Below, one piece after another: positions 1 to 12,764 of a DNA stretch of 64,000 nt. Position 1 is the stretch's first letter. Every line of letters begins with the position of its first letter. The DNA is taken from assembly GCA_963693085.1 (NCBI GenBank), contig OY856412.1, positions 349,944,957 through 350,008,956 of the forward strand, written 5' to 3'. Position numbers and translations under genes: made by a program. The notes beneath the pieces are model-generated. The model was given only the letters and a program-made list of their open reading frames with translations, ran no database searches and had not been told where the DNA came from. The stretch comes from Alisma plantago-aquatica. Lineage: Eukaryota > Streptophyta > Magnoliopsida > Alismatales > Alismataceae.

Positions 1-254
1 AGTTTAGTCATCAAATTAATTATTATAATTAAAATGAGACAAAAATTTAAATATTTAATAACTAATTATTGAAAAAGAATTAGGGTCGGATATTTTGGTG
101 TTAGTCATATTTATATGTTTCTTCTAAATGATAATTTTTTTAGGGCATGTTAATTACCAAAAATACTTGATATTGACATGTTTATAACATGTGACCATAA
201 ATGATATAATATCTAGAAATTTGCAAGTATGTACAAAAAAATGAGGATGTTACA
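1..254 (-). repeat. 3' LTR of element A, partial
   Basis: This aligns with the last 240-250 bases of the LTRs ending at 8176 and 16087, including the shared run 'tttataacatgtgacc' and the end 'ggatgttaca'. It is cut by the window start. Many scattered differences from the other two LTRs show that the array is old. Confidence 0.85.
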
Positions 255-285
255 ATCCTCTCCTCCTTAAGGAAATTTCGTCCTC
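255..285 (-). promoter_or_regulatory. Polypurine tract region, element A
   Basis: Read on the minus strand, a purine-rich stretch (aaggaggagagga) lies directly before the LTR start TGTAACATCC, with the motif gaggacgaaat just upstream. This is the expected plus-strand priming site for reverse transcription. Confidence 0.7.
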
Positions 286-291
286 AAAATT

Positions 292-3200
292 TCAAGGGTT
301 AAAGAGCTCTGGGTACTTTTTTAACATCTCATCCCTTAGTTCCCAAGTGGCTTCTTCTAAGTTGTGATTTTTTCCATAGGAATTCAACTAAGACAATGTC
401 TTTCTTTTTTAATTGCTATGTTTGGGTATCAAGAATCTTCAATGGAATTTTTTCATAAGATAAATCCTTTTTTATCTCGATGGGTTCATGAGAGAGAATG
501 TGGGAACTGTCTCGGACACACTTCCGTAAAACAAATGTGTGGAAGACATTATGAATCTGCTCATAAGAAGGTGATAAAGCTAACTTGTAGGCACTCTTGC
601 CTACTCTTTCAAGGATCTCAAAAGGACCAACATATCTGGGACTGAGTTTACCCTTCACTTTGGATCTAGCAATTGACTTTATAGGCTTTTCCTTTAAGAA
701 AACATGGTCCCCTACAAGAAACTCTCTATCTGACCTATGTGCATCTGCATACTTCTTCTATCTGTCCTGAGCTGCCTGCATTCTCTTCCTAATGACTGCT
801 ACCTGATTTGTATAAAACTCTAGCTTTTTGTCCCTATTTAAGCTCCTTTCACCATGCTCATTCCATAGCAATGGTGACGTGCACAGTCTCCCATAAAGAG
901 CCTCATATGATGCCATACCTATACTCACATGATAGCTATTGTTATAGGCAAATTCAACAAGAGGAAGATACTTTTCCCATGAACCTCCCCAGTCTAGAAT
1001 GCAAGCCCTAAGCTTGTCCTCAGGGTCTGAATGGTCCTCTCTGACTGACCATTCGTCTGAGGATGATAAGCAGTACTAAAGTGAAGCATGGTAACTGACT
1101 CTTCTTGAACTTGTTTCCACAGTTTAGAAGTAAACTTGGGATCTCTATAAAAAACAATAGATGTGGGTACTTTGTGCAAATGTACAATCTCTTGGATATA
1201 AAGCTCAGCCTTGTCTGAAATTGTAGCGGTTGTTTTGAAAGCCAAGAAGTGAGCACTCTTGGTCAAACGATCGAAAACTGCCCATACTGCATCATACCCC
1301 TTTCTGGCCTTTGGCAGACCCGTGACGAAGTCCATGGTTATCTTGTCCCATTTTCATTTAGGAATGTCTAACGGTTGTAGAAAACCTCCATGTCTCTGAT
1401 CCTTTGCTTTTACCTATTGACAAGTGAGGAACTTAGACACAAACTCTGCTATGTCTCTTTTTATGCCCTCCCACCAGAATTCTCTTTTTAGGTCATGGTA
1501 CATCTTTGTAGAACCCAGATGAATTGTATACTTTGTCCCATGTTGCCTCTAATAGAACTTTATTTTGTAACTCAGATGTAGGTACCCATAATCTATTCTT
1601 CATCAAAATCTTACCATCTTTTCCTTTAACGGATTCGCACTACACTTCTGGAGTTGTCCTAGCATACGAGGAAGGTCAAGACTATCTTGTTGAGCTTGTA
1701 GTATCGTAGAAGCCCATTCTGGCTTAATTGTTAGATGTGCCATCATTAACTCCACCTCTTTAAGATGTTGTATCCATTCTACCAAATTGTGCATCATCTT
1801 TCATTCATCAACAAAGACTGCTGCACTGACTACTTCCTTCTATCTGCTCAAGGCGTCAGCCACCACGTTGGCCTTTCCAGGATGATAGGAGATAATGAAG
1901 TCGTAGTCCTTCAAGAACTTGAACCATCGACGCTGCCTCATGTTTAGATCTTTCTGACTCAGATTATACTTAAGACTCTTATGATCACAACAAATCTCAA
2001 ACTATGTCTCATACAGGTAACACGTCCATATCTTCAATGCATAGGCAATAGTTGCCAACTCCAGATCATGATTCAGATAGTTTTCCTCATGAGGTTTGAG
2101 CTGCCTGGATGCATAAGCTATTACTCTGTCCTTCTGTTGCAAAACACAACCCAAACCTAACTTTCAAACATCACTAAAGATAATGAAACCATCATTTCCC
2201 AAAGGAAGTATGAGCACATGTGTTGAAGTGAGTCTCCTTTTTATGGTCTGGAAACTCTGCTCACACTTCTCACTCCACACAAACTTTGCTTCCTTTTGTG
2301 TGAGTGCAGTCAAAGACTTTTCTATAACAGAGAAGTCCTGAATAAAGCATCGATAATAATTGACTATCCCCAGAAAGCTTCTGATATCTAACGAAGTAGT
2401 AGGAGTAACCCAATTCATGACTGACTCAACCTTTGCTGGATCAACTGAGATATGACCATCCAAAATTATATGCCCAAGAAACATAGCTTCATGAAGCCAG
2501 AACTCGTATTTAGACAAATTCCCATACAACTAATGTTGTCAAAGTGTCTTTAGAGTGATGTGAAGGAGCTTCTCATGCAACTGGTCATTATCATAATAGA
2601 TAAGAATATCATTTATGAAGACAATAATAAAAGAATCCAGATACAGATGGAAGATGTGATTCATTAGGTCCATGAAGATGGCAGGGGCATTGGTGAGGCC
2701 AAAAGACATAACTAGAAACTTGAAGTGCCCATATCTGGTGTCGAAGGTTGTCTTCTCTATATTTTGATCTTTAGCTGATGATATATACTACACAAATCTT
2801 TCTTTGAGAATACCTTTGCTATCTTTAGCTGATCAAACATGTCATTGATTCGTGACAGAGGGTACCTATTCTTTATTAGCATCTGATTCAACATTCGATA
2901 TTCGACGCATATATGAAGAGAACAATCCTTCTTTTTTATGAAGAGAACAAGTGCTCCTAGGGAGATATGCTAGGACAAATATAGCCCAGATCTAGAAGCT
3001 CTTGTATCTACTTTTTCAATTCAACGAGCTCTGTAGGCGCCATTCTATATGGGGCCTTAGAAAGAGGGGCAATTCCAGGAAGGAGTTCAATAGAGAATTC
3101 AATCTCTTAATTAGGAGGTAGGCCATGAAAGGCCTCAAGAAAGACATATGGGAACTCACTAACTATTGGGATATTGACAATAGATTTCTCCTTTTCATCT

Positions 3201-3640
3201 ATAACAGACACAAGATAGGTTTGACACCCCTTCTTCTTTAGTTAATCTACCTGAATTTTAGAAATAAATAAGTCCTTGCGATTCTTCTTCCTTCCATTTA
3301 TGGCTAGTGGCTCCTCTATAGGATGAGATATGGTAACTAGTTTCCTTCTGCAGTCAAGGAGCACATAGTGCTCCTAGAGCCAGCTCATGCCAAAAATAAT
3401 ATCAAATCGTTCAAGGGTATAATCATAAGATATGTAGGAAACACTCTCCCCTCTAGGGTAATCCCAACCATAGAAATCATTCTCCCAGGTATAGTTACAC
3501 GTCTATTAGTTGTTCTAATCTTAAGATCATTAAGAAGGTCCTACTGGATATTCTAGAATTGATACTAATGAAGAAGATATGAAAGATTGTCATGCACCCG
3601 AATTGAACAAGACTTTAATAGATAGTTGGCCAATATAAGC
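292..3640 (-). pseudogene. pol relic of element A (PR-RT-RNaseH-IN-chromodomain)
   Basis: Domains in minus-strand order: aspartic protease near 3640-3240, reverse transcriptase about 3160-2170, RNase H about 2300-1690 (ending in the [13 protein letters not shown] motif near 1890-1850), integrase about 1600-640, and a chromodomain-like tail ending at the stop at 292 (EATWELRDEML). The family is gypsy Pol. Inactivation is direct to see: the protease active-site triplet reads NSG instead of DSG (3602-3604), the RT box reads FIND instead of F/YIDD (Asn codon at 2611-2613), and many stops and frameshifts interrupt it. The integrase segment 994-1335 still shows MDFVTGLP, YRDPKFTS and GQSERT, so the three acidic positions survive. 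It is not functional. Confidence 0.85.
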
Positions 3641-3644
3641 CATA

Positions 3645-4795
3645 CATTCAATGACCTGGTCTTTGTCTGCCTCTTTTATAGTCATAGCAAAGACCCTTTC
3701 ATGACAGTTCTCTCTATGATTATGCTGACCTTCCTTCTGATTGCTTTTGTCAAACTTCTGCTACATCTTTGAACAGTTGAGTTTGATTTGGCCTTCCTCA
3801 CTACCAAAGTAGCATACACTCTGTCTGAGTCTCCACTCTCCCGAATGAGCTCAATGGCAATTAGAGCAGATCGAGGTTGGTGGTCTCTGGTCTCCTTTTG
3901 TGGGTGGTGGTGGTCGTCTCTGGGCTGGTGGTCCTCCAGACACTCTCTGTGCTGGTGGTCCCCCTAGACCTCTCTAAGCTAGAACACCTCCAAGTGCCTT
4001 CCTCTTATTATTCTACCCACCATGGTGATTGTTCTGATGGTAACTATTTCTGGAAGATCCTCCGTTCTTCAAGATCCATTCTGGGTGGTCCTCCAACTCC
4101 ATGGTTGCTTCCAGTGCCTCCTATACTATCCTGATGCAGCGTCCTACTAAAGAAAAGCCAAGATCAGACTTCAAGACACGCATGAACTACTTTGCTAGAT
4201 GCACCTCATCTTCGGTCCCATATTTTTGTATAATCCAGAACTTCATAGCATACTGGCTCAAGGTGGAGTCGTATTTCTTGAGGTGCCTAAACTCCATCTC
4301 CTTCTTCTCAATCATAGCTTCTAAGATGTAATAGTTTTGGAAGGCAGTAGTGAACTCCTCCCATATTTGCGGTGCAACATTGGGTCCTCGGGCATTGGTG
4401 AAGTTCTCCTACCAGACGCGAGCAACACTCTTTAGCAGATGGGTCCCAAAATGAACCTTGGAATGTTTAAGACATCCCAGATCACTAAAGTAGTGTTCCA
4501 CACTCAGTAACCACTCCTCAGTACGAGTGACTACGTCTGTCTTAGCTTTTCCAGAGAAAGTCTCTAGCATGATCTTCAGGAAATTAACCAAGGCCAACTC
4601 CTGGTTTTTTGGCAGTGGATGTCCCATTCATGGTAGGACGTCAGTCAAGGCCTTGACAAGCACAACAAGATTAGGGTTAGGGTTTCCATTGGGATTACCT
4701 CCCCCAAATGCCTCACGATCATCTCCCACACTATAGGAGCTTTCCTCTCCATCCACATGCTCCTTACCCTTATCTGACTTCTTCTTGGGGGCCAT
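3645..4795 (-). pseudogene. gag relic of element A
   Basis: An in-frame ATG at 4795 opens with MAPKKKSDK, followed by an acidic, Gly/Asn/Pro-rich N-terminus. The capsid-like retrotransposon gag segment lies at 4627-4409 (TEEWLLSVEHYFSDL, KVHFGTHLLKSVARVW). The zinc-knuckle segment near 3840-3760 reads CYFGSEEGQIKLNC, where the family consensus is CX2CX4HX4C. The second Cys and the His are both replaced, so the knuckle is broken. Stops separate the parts. The homologous gag of element B keeps the knuckle. Confidence 0.8.
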
Positions 4796-4856
4796 CTATA
4801 AAAAGGATATTTGCAAGAGGTCTATCTAATGATATCGATCACTAATGGTTATTAAA

Positions 4857-4870
4857 CTGCTCTAATGCCA
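4857..4870 (-). other. Primer binding site, element A
   Basis: On the minus strand this reads TGGCATTAGAGCAG, close to the complement of the plant initiator-Met tRNA 3' end (consensus TGGTATCAGAGC), three bases inside the LTR edge. Confidence 0.75.
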
Positions 4871-4873
4871 AAT

Positions 4874-7800
4874 TGTGATGCCTGTCTCTTTTATTAACCA
4901 CATATACTATATGAGGAAGCATCAATTCTCATACAAAAATAGAACATGGGCAAACATCACATATCTCGAATACCAAAGCATTTAAATAACCAGAGTAAAT
5001 GAGTTCCAATAAAAGTCTAACATAAAGAAATTGAAAGTTTTGGATATACTAATCCCAACCAGAACAATAGAAAAAGAAATCTCCAAGCTGGAAGGATCGC
5101 CTAAGATAATGTCCAACCAACGATAGATATCCTATGAATCTGCAAGTCCTCAAGCTACTCCTCAATCAGCTACTCACTACATGTGGACGTCATGTCCCCA
5201 GCCACACATGAGAAAGGAGAAACTAGTTGTTAGAGTAAGTAGCAATAAATTCTTGCGCAATGAATAGAGCATACTTATAACTGAAAGAAAGCTTAATTAT
5301 ATCTTTTAGTTACATATTTTATCTGTGTTGTGGCCACCAGTATACGATAAGTCCTCCTGAATTGGCATATCTACACCCTAAATTTGTACTGAAGTACCCT
5401 GACATGGTACTACATGCCCTGAATGACACCAAGGTGTCTCTGAATTGGTGTGTCTATGCCATAAGTTGGAGTAAACACTCCTTTGAATTGGCAACAAATG
5501 CCTCTGAATTGGCAACACATGTCTCTGAATCATCCCAGGACTAATTGAGTGAGAACTTATCATATAATGTCTTATGTGAAGGTTCTGACTTATTATCTTA
5601 ACTCTAAACTTACTTAATTTCTTAATTTGAACTAAAATTGAATATTGATAATTGATATACTGATAGCTGAAATGGAACTAAAATTGAATACTTTTATTGA
5701 ACCATGAATATACATCTGAATTTGAATCTAATATTATTATCTAAGAAGTTCATATTACTCTATAGAATCTAATTATACTCAACCAAACTAAATTCTTATG
5801 CTCTTGCCAGGAATCATGTTACTTAAACATCATAAGGCATAACTATGCAGATAACCTCACATCTACTGTAAATCCTAAATGCAGTCAACTAGTACATTCA
5901 GAGGACATAATAGAGCTTCTTAATCTACTAACTGCCTAAAATAATACTGATCAAGAATTCATAGGGCATGGACCACTTACCTGTAGTGATCCAAAATCCT
6001 AACTCTGCCCCCCGCACTCTAGATCTATTCCTCTCCTGAAACTCTAATAGCCTTATCAGATCACATATTCCTTTCAGGACACATAATTAGGTTCATTTGG
6101 GTGCTTTTTGGATTATTGTCACATGCACTGTGCTTGTGTCTAGGTGCAGGAACATTAGGTCATTTATATCCATTTAGTGCATTAGAATCAGTGATTAGGG
6201 TATACATACCTTGAAATAGCATAGTACGCTGGTGTTAATATTGGTGAACACTTTGAAATAATGTAAACAAGGATTCTGACTTTTAAGTTAGAACAATGAG
6301 TAATGGATAAAATCATTTTATTATCATTATTGGACTCTTGATTAACACATCAATAGGTATACTTAGGTTACAACACTGTATTTCAGTGTGATACTAGTTA
6401 GCCAGGATGAATAGGTACTAAACAGACTGTTCCTTTAAAAAATCTATAGAGATTAGAAATATAAGTGTTGGCCTACGGATTGTTGGCTTCCAACCAATAT
6501 TGTTATACTGGATTTCAACTGGTATCATGAACTCAGTGTTACCACATGGTTGTGGCACAAAGACCATTCCTCTTTAAAACAAAAATGATTACTGAGTAGG
6601 GTCATGGTTCCAAGATACTGATCGTGAGTAAAGATTATAGCATGTGTGGGTGTAAGTCAACCTTGTGTTAGCATATGCAACCAAACCAGCAAGGGTAGCT
6701 ACAGGTTCAAGAGACAATAGGGAAACCAAACAGGTCTGTCATGAGGTTTGTGCACTAGAGTCAATGTGAAGGAGTTTGTGGATGCTCCCAAAGTGGGATC
6801 TAATCTGGCGAGTTCCAAGCACACAAATGAATCAGTGGTTATGAGCAGGCTAAGTCATCCCCATATGCAAGACTTGAAGACCAGAGCAACAAACTCTCTA
6901 GGTCAGGGTGTCGGACCAAAGGAGGAAAAGAGAAAAACAACAAGTGAGGAGGAATAAGATCATGAGGATTGTTAGAGGGATCGACTCCTCATCACATATG
7001 TCCAGTGACGTCAAGGCAAAAAGTGAGCCAAAGAGGAAGGAGATGAGCTTGGAAAACACATAAATAGAGTAGCAACATGGATGTTGAGATCTGCTTGGTT
7101 ACCTCACACCACAGCTATTTGGGAATGGAGGAAGCTTCAAGGGACTCAATGTCATGCTCTGCTTTCTCCTAGTAGGTCTATGCACTCTTGGAGGTGCTTG
7201 GCGGTGAGGTTGTAGATGGTTGTTGTCATGCACCCTTGAGGGTAGGCCACCACAGGTGATCGTGGATTGGACTGGGGGTGGAGCTCGGTTCCAGGTGCAC
7301 CGAGGAAGGTGTAGGTGTGTCTAATTGAAGGATGATGGTGTGAGGAGGGGGAACGCTAGTCAGTAGCTAGAGGTTGATGAAGACGGTGGGGTTGAGCTCG
7401 GGGATGAAGGAGGGCAATTTGAAGGAAGGAAAACCCTCTATGACCCTCCCCTGAGTGAAGTCGATGCTCTTGGGGCCAAGGTAGGTGCTCCCCTACCTTC
7501 AGCAATAGTAATGGGGGAGGAAGATGACAGTGTAATTGGGCATTTTTAGTTGGGTGTAAACTAGGGTTCATGTGGGGCTTATATCATGTGTGTTGCACTC
7601 AAGCATCCAATAGAGAAAACCATTTCGAGATGATCAACCACACAGTGAGAAATTCGATTTTGATCGGCCGTGGGAATCCCAGTCCTTCCTGGACTGAAGT
7701 GGAAGATGACGTGGATGGCTCAGATGGGGTGGGTCCAACATGCGCCTGATCGAATGACATACATAAAGCCGAAAGAACTGATTTTATAAAATTAAAGGCA

Positions 7801-8176
7801 TTATCTTAATATATTCACCATTATCTTGTTAATTGTGATTATCTAGTCAAATGAACTCGGATTGATCCCAAAATTTGAGAAGTAGATCACCAAAGGGTTT
7901 AGAGAATTCCACTAGAGTTATTTTTCAAGATTGGTCATCAAATTAATTATTATAATTAAAATGAGACAAAATATAAATACCCCATAACTATTATTTAAAA
8001 AGAATTAGGGTTTGATATTTTGGTGTTAGTCCTATTTATATGTTTCTTCTAAATGGTAAATTTTTAGGGCATGTTAATATAAAATACTTGATCTTGAACC
8101 ATTTATAACATGTGACCATAAAGGATATAATATCAGGAAATTTGCAAGTAAGTACTTGAAAAATAAGGATGTTACA
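4874..8176 (-). repeat. Middle LTR, shared by elements A and B (3303 bp)
   Basis: The edges are set by the primer site of element A on the left and the polypurine tract of element B on the right; it starts tgtgatgcc and ends gttaca on the plus strand. It serves as 5' LTR for A and 3' LTR for B. It holds a short stem-loop array (5365-5540) and a GC-richer block around 7080-7740. Open frames inside it, such as 6748-6957 and 7356-7571, have no recognisable domain and are treated as LTR sequence. Confidence 0.85.
5365..5540. repeat. Array of short stem-loops in middle LTR
   Basis: A spacer like ctctgaattgg recurs every 20-30 bases. Between spacers lie short complementary pairs that differ from unit to unit: gtac/gtac (5386-5397), gacacc/ggtgtc (5425-5438) and ggagt/actcc (5468-5481). 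The same layout is present in the right LTR. Confidence 0.6.
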
Positions 8177-8202
8177 ATCCTCTCCCCCTTAAAGAAATTT
8201 TG
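8177..8202 (-). promoter_or_regulatory. Polypurine tract region, element B
   Basis: On the minus strand aagggggagagga directly precedes the LTR start TGTAACATCC. Confidence 0.7.
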
Positions 8203-8213
8203 TTCTCGAAATT

Positions 8214-11200
8214 TCAAGGGTTAAATATTGTTAGGTGCTTCTTTAACATCTCATCCCTCAGTTCCCAAGTGGCTTCTTCTAAGTGCTGATTTTTCCATAT
8301 GACTTTAACTTAGACAATGTCTTTCTTTTTTAATTGCTTTGTTCGGGTATCAAGAATCTTCAATGGAATTTCTTCATAAGACAAATCCTTTCTGATCTCG
8401 ATGGTTTCATGACAGAGAATATGGGAACTATCTTGGACATACTTCCTTAACACAGATATGTGGAAGACATTAAGAATTTGTTCATAAGAAGGTAGCAAAG
8501 CTAACCTATAGGCACTCTTGCCTACTCTTTCAAGGATATCACTTTGGATCTAGTAATAGACTTTATAGGCTTGACCTTTAAGAAAACATGGTCCCCTACA
8601 AGAAACTCTTTGTCTGACCTGTTTGCATCTGCATACTTCTTCTATCTGTCCTGAGTTGCCTACATTCTCTTCCTGATGAGTGCTACCTAATCTATATAAA
8701 GCTCTAGCTCTTCATCCCTGATTAAGCTCCTTTCACCAGGCTCATGCCAGAGCAACGGTGACTTGCACGGTCTTCCATAAAGAGCCTCATATGGTACCAT
8801 ACCTATACTCACATGATAGCTATTATTATAGGCAAATTCAGTAAGAGGAAAATACTTTGCCCATGAACCTCCCCAGTTTAGAATGCAAGCCATGAGCATG
8901 TCCTCAAGGGTCTAAATGGTCCTCTCTGACTGACCATTTGTCTGAGGATGATAAGCAGTACTAAAGTGAAGCTTGGTACCCAACTCTTCTTGAACTTGTT
9001 TCCACAGTTTAGAAGTGAGCTTGGGATCTCTATTAGAAACAATGGAGGTGGGTACTTTGTGCAAACATACAATCTCCTGGATATAAAGATCATCCATGTC
9101 TAAAACTGTAGCGGTAGTTTTGAAATCCAAGAAGTGAGAACTCTTGGTCAAACGATGGACAACTACCCATAATGCATCATACCCCTTCTAGGCCTTTGGC
9201 AGACCCATGATGAAGTCCATGGTTATCTTGTCTCGTTTCCATTCAGGAATGTCTAATGGTTGCAGCAAACTCTAGGTCTTTGATTGTCTACTTTTACCTA
9301 TTGACAAGTGAGGCACTGAGACACAAACTCTGCTATGTCTCCTTACATGACCTCCCACCAGAAGGATCTCTTTAGGTCCTAGTACATCTTTGTAGAACCC
9401 AGATGAACCGTATACTCTATCCCATGTTCCTCTAACAGAACCTTCTATTGTAACTCAGATGTAGGTACCCATAATCTATTCTTCATCAAAATCTCACCAT
9501 CTTTTCTTTTAGATAGATTAGTGTTACCCTTCTGTAGTTGTCCTATCATATGAGGAAGATTAGGACTATCTTGTTGAGCTTGTAGTATCACATAAGCCCA
9601 TTCTGGCTGAATTGTGAGATGTGCCATCATTAACTCCCCCTCTTAAAGTTGTTTTATCCATTCTTCCAAATTCTGCATCATCTTCCATTCATCAACAAAG
9701 ACTGTTGCATTGACTACATCCTTCTTTCTTCTCAAGGCATCAACCACCACGTTGGCCTTGCCGGGATGATAGGAGATATTGAAGTCATAGTCCTTCAAGA
9801 ACTTGATCCATCGATGTTGCCTCGTGTTTAGAGCTTTCAGACTCAAAATATACTTAAGACTCTTATGATCACAGAATATCTCAAATTGTGTCCTGTACAG
9901 GTAATGGCTCTAGATCTTCAATGCATAGACAATAGCTGCCAACTCTAGATCATGAGTCAGATAGTTTTCCTCAGGAGGTTTAAATTGCCTAGATGCATAA
10001 GCTATTACTCTGTCCTTCTATTACAAAACACAACCAAACCTAACTTTGAAGCATCACTAAAGATAATGAAACCATCATTGCCCAAAGGAGGTACGAGCAC
10101 AGGTGCTCAAGTGAGTCTACTTTTTAAGATCTAGAAACTCTGCTCACACTTCTCACTCTACACAAACTTTTCTTCCTTTCATGTGAGTGTCGTCAAATGC
10201 TTTGCTATAATAGACAAGAGTCCTGAATAAAGTGTCGATGATAACTGGCTAACCGCAAAAATCTTCTGATATTTGATGGTGTAGTAGGAGTAGCCCAATT
10301 CATGACTGACTCAACCTTTGCTGGATCAACTGAGATATGACTATCCTAAATTATATGCCCAAGAAGCATAACTTCATGAAGCCAGAACTCACAATTAGAC
10401 AACTTCTCATACAACTAATGTTGTTGAAGTTCCTCTAGAGTGATGCGAAGGTGCCCCTCGTACAACTGGTCATTATTAAATAGATAAGAATATCATCTAT
10501 GAACACAATAATAAAAAATCTAGATATTGATGGAAGATGTGATTCATTAGGTCCATGAACATGGCAGGGGCATTGGTGAGGCCAAAAGACATAACTAGAA
10601 ACTCAAAGTGCCCGTATCTGGTGTGGAGCGCTCTCTTGTCTATATCAGAAGGTTTGATCTTCATTTGATCATATCCACTATGCAAATCTATCTTTTCAAA
10701 TACCTTGGTTGTCTTTAGCTGATCAAATAGGTCATTGATTCATGGCATAGGGTACCTATTCTTTATTGCCATCTGATTCAACATTCTATAGTCGATGCAC
10801 ATACAAATAGAACCATCCTTATTTTTGATGAAGAGAACAGGTGCACCCCCGGGAGATGCACTAGGATGAATATAGCCCATATCTACAAGCTCTTTTATCT
10901 ACTTCTTCAGTCCAATGAGCTATGCAGATGCCATTCTATATGGGGCCTTAGAAATAGGTGCAGTGCTGTGAAGGAGTTCAATAGAGAATTCAAGCTCTTG
11001 ATCAGGAGGTAGGCTAGGTAAGGCCTCAAGAAAGACATTTGGGAACTCACTAACTACTGGGATATCGACAATAGATTTCTCCTATTCAGCTATAATAGAC
11101 ACCAGATAGGTTTGACACCCCTTCTTCTTTAGTTTATCTACCTGAATTATAGAAAAAAAAGTCCTTGTGATGCTTCTTCCTTCCCTTTATGACAAGTGGC

Positions 11201-11540
11201 TCCTTTTTAGGATGATATATGGGGACTAGTTTCCTTCTACAGTCAAGAAGCACATAGTGCTCGTGGAGCCAGCCCATGCCAAAAACAATATCAAAATCGT
11301 TCAAGGGCATAATCATAAGATCTGCAGGAAGCACTCTCCCCTCCAAGGTAATCCCAACCCTAGAAATCATTCTCCCTGGTATATTTACATGTCTACTAGT
11401 TGTTCTAATCTTAAGATCATAAGGAAGGTCCTCTACTGTAAATTCTAGCATTGAGACTAATGAAGAAAATATGAAAGCATGTGATGTACTCGAATCGAAT
11501 AAAACTATAATAGATAGCTGGCCAATATAAGCCATACCTT
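8214..11540 (-). pseudogene. pol relic of element B (PR-RT-RNaseH-IN-chromodomain)
   Basis: Same domain order as element A. The protease at 11535-11134 has FDSSTSHAF where DSGATHSF is expected, so the active-site Gly is Ser. RT is about 11050-10060: 10685-10497 shows [10 protein letters not shown] and [11 protein letters not shown], and the catalytic FIDD box survives around 10485-10500 in a neighbouring frame. The RNase H end at 9846-9643 shows [13 protein letters not shown]. Integrase 9240-8690 has SNRDPKLTS and GQSERT, but a stop follows GLPKA, and the VDRLTK position reads VHRLTK. The chromodomain-like tail (EATWELRDEMLKKHL) ends at 8214. Several frameshifts and stops make it non-functional. 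Confidence 0.85.
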
Positions 11541-11544
11541 CATA

Positions 11545-12686
11545 GACCTGGTCTTCATCTGCCTCTTCTATAGTTATAATAAAAACCCTTGCATGATGCT
11601 TCTCTCGCTGATTATGATGACCTTGCTTCTAATTGTTGTTGTCGAACTTCTACTACATATTTGGACAATTGAGCTTGATGTGGCCTTCCTCACCACAGAA
11701 GTAGCATACACTCTATCCGAGTCTGCACTCTCCGGAATGAGCTCGCTGACACTTGGGGAAGATTAGGACTGGTGACCTCTGGTCTCTTTTTGCGGGTGGT
11801 GGTGGTTGTCTCTGGGATGGTGGTCCTCCAGGGCCTCTCTATGTCGGTGGTCCCCCTAGACCTCTCTGAGCTGGAACACCTCTAGGTGCCTTCCTCTTAT
11901 TATTCTGCCCACCATGGTGATTGTCATGCTGGTAATTGTTTTTTGAAGATCCTCCATTCTTTAAGCTTCATATTGAGTGGTCCTCCAACTCCAGGGATGC
12001 TTCCAGTCCTGCACTGTCCTGATGCTTCCTATTAAAGCAAAGTGAAGATCAGGCTTGAAGCCACGAATGAACTTCTTTGCTAGATGCACCACATATTTGG
12101 TCCCATTTTTTTGCAGCATTCAGAACATCATAGCGTACTGGCTGACAATGGATTCATATTACTTGAGGTTCCTAAGCTCCATCTCCTTCTTCTTGATTAT
12201 AGCTTCTGAAATGTAATAGTTCTGGAAGGCGATAGTGAACTCCTCCCAGGTTAATGGTGCAACATTGGGTCCTTGGGCGTTGGTGAAGTTCTCTAACCAG
12301 ATGCGAGCAACACTTTTCAGCAAATGGGTCCCAAAATGAACCTTGGAATTCTCAAGACATCCCAAATCACAAAAGCAGTGCTCCACACTCAGTAACCACT
12401 CCTCAGAATGAGTGATTACGTCTGTCTCAACTTCTCCAGAGAAAGTCTCTAGCTTGATCTTTAGGAAATCAACCAGGGTCAACTCCTAGTTTCTCGACGG
12501 TGGATGTCCCGTTCGTGGATCAATCAGGGCATCAATCAGGGCCTTGGCGAGTACATCAAGAGTGGGGTTAGGGTTGCCATTGGGATTGCCTCCCCCAGAC
12601 GCCTCGTGATCATCTCCCACACTGTAGGAGTTTTCCTCTCCATGCACATGCTCCTTGTCCTTATCAGACTTCTTCTTGGGGACCAT
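11545..12686 (-). pseudogene. gag relic of element B
   Basis: The ATG at 12686 opens MVPKKKSDKDKEHV and runs to 12486. The retrotransposon gag segment continues at 12482-12159 (SEEWLLSVEHCF, FGTHLLKSVARIW, WEEFTIAFQNYY). A zinc knuckle is intact in sequence near 11720-11680 (CYFCGEEGHIKLNC, a full CX2CX4HX4C), preceded by CQRAHSGECR. Interrupting stops make the whole a relic. Confidence 0.8.
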
Positions 12687-12747
12687 CTATAAAAGGGATA
12701 TTTGTAAGAGGTCTATCTAATGCTATCAATCACTAATGGTTATTAAA

Positions 12748-12761
12748 CTGCTATGATATTG
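12748..12761 (-). other. Primer binding site, element B (degraded)
   Basis: On the minus strand CCAATATCATAGCAG matches the initiator-Met primer consensus at about 8 of 12 positions. The adjacent LTR edge is also mutated (TC where TG is expected on the plus strand). Confidence 0.55.
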
Positions 12762-12764
12762 GAT

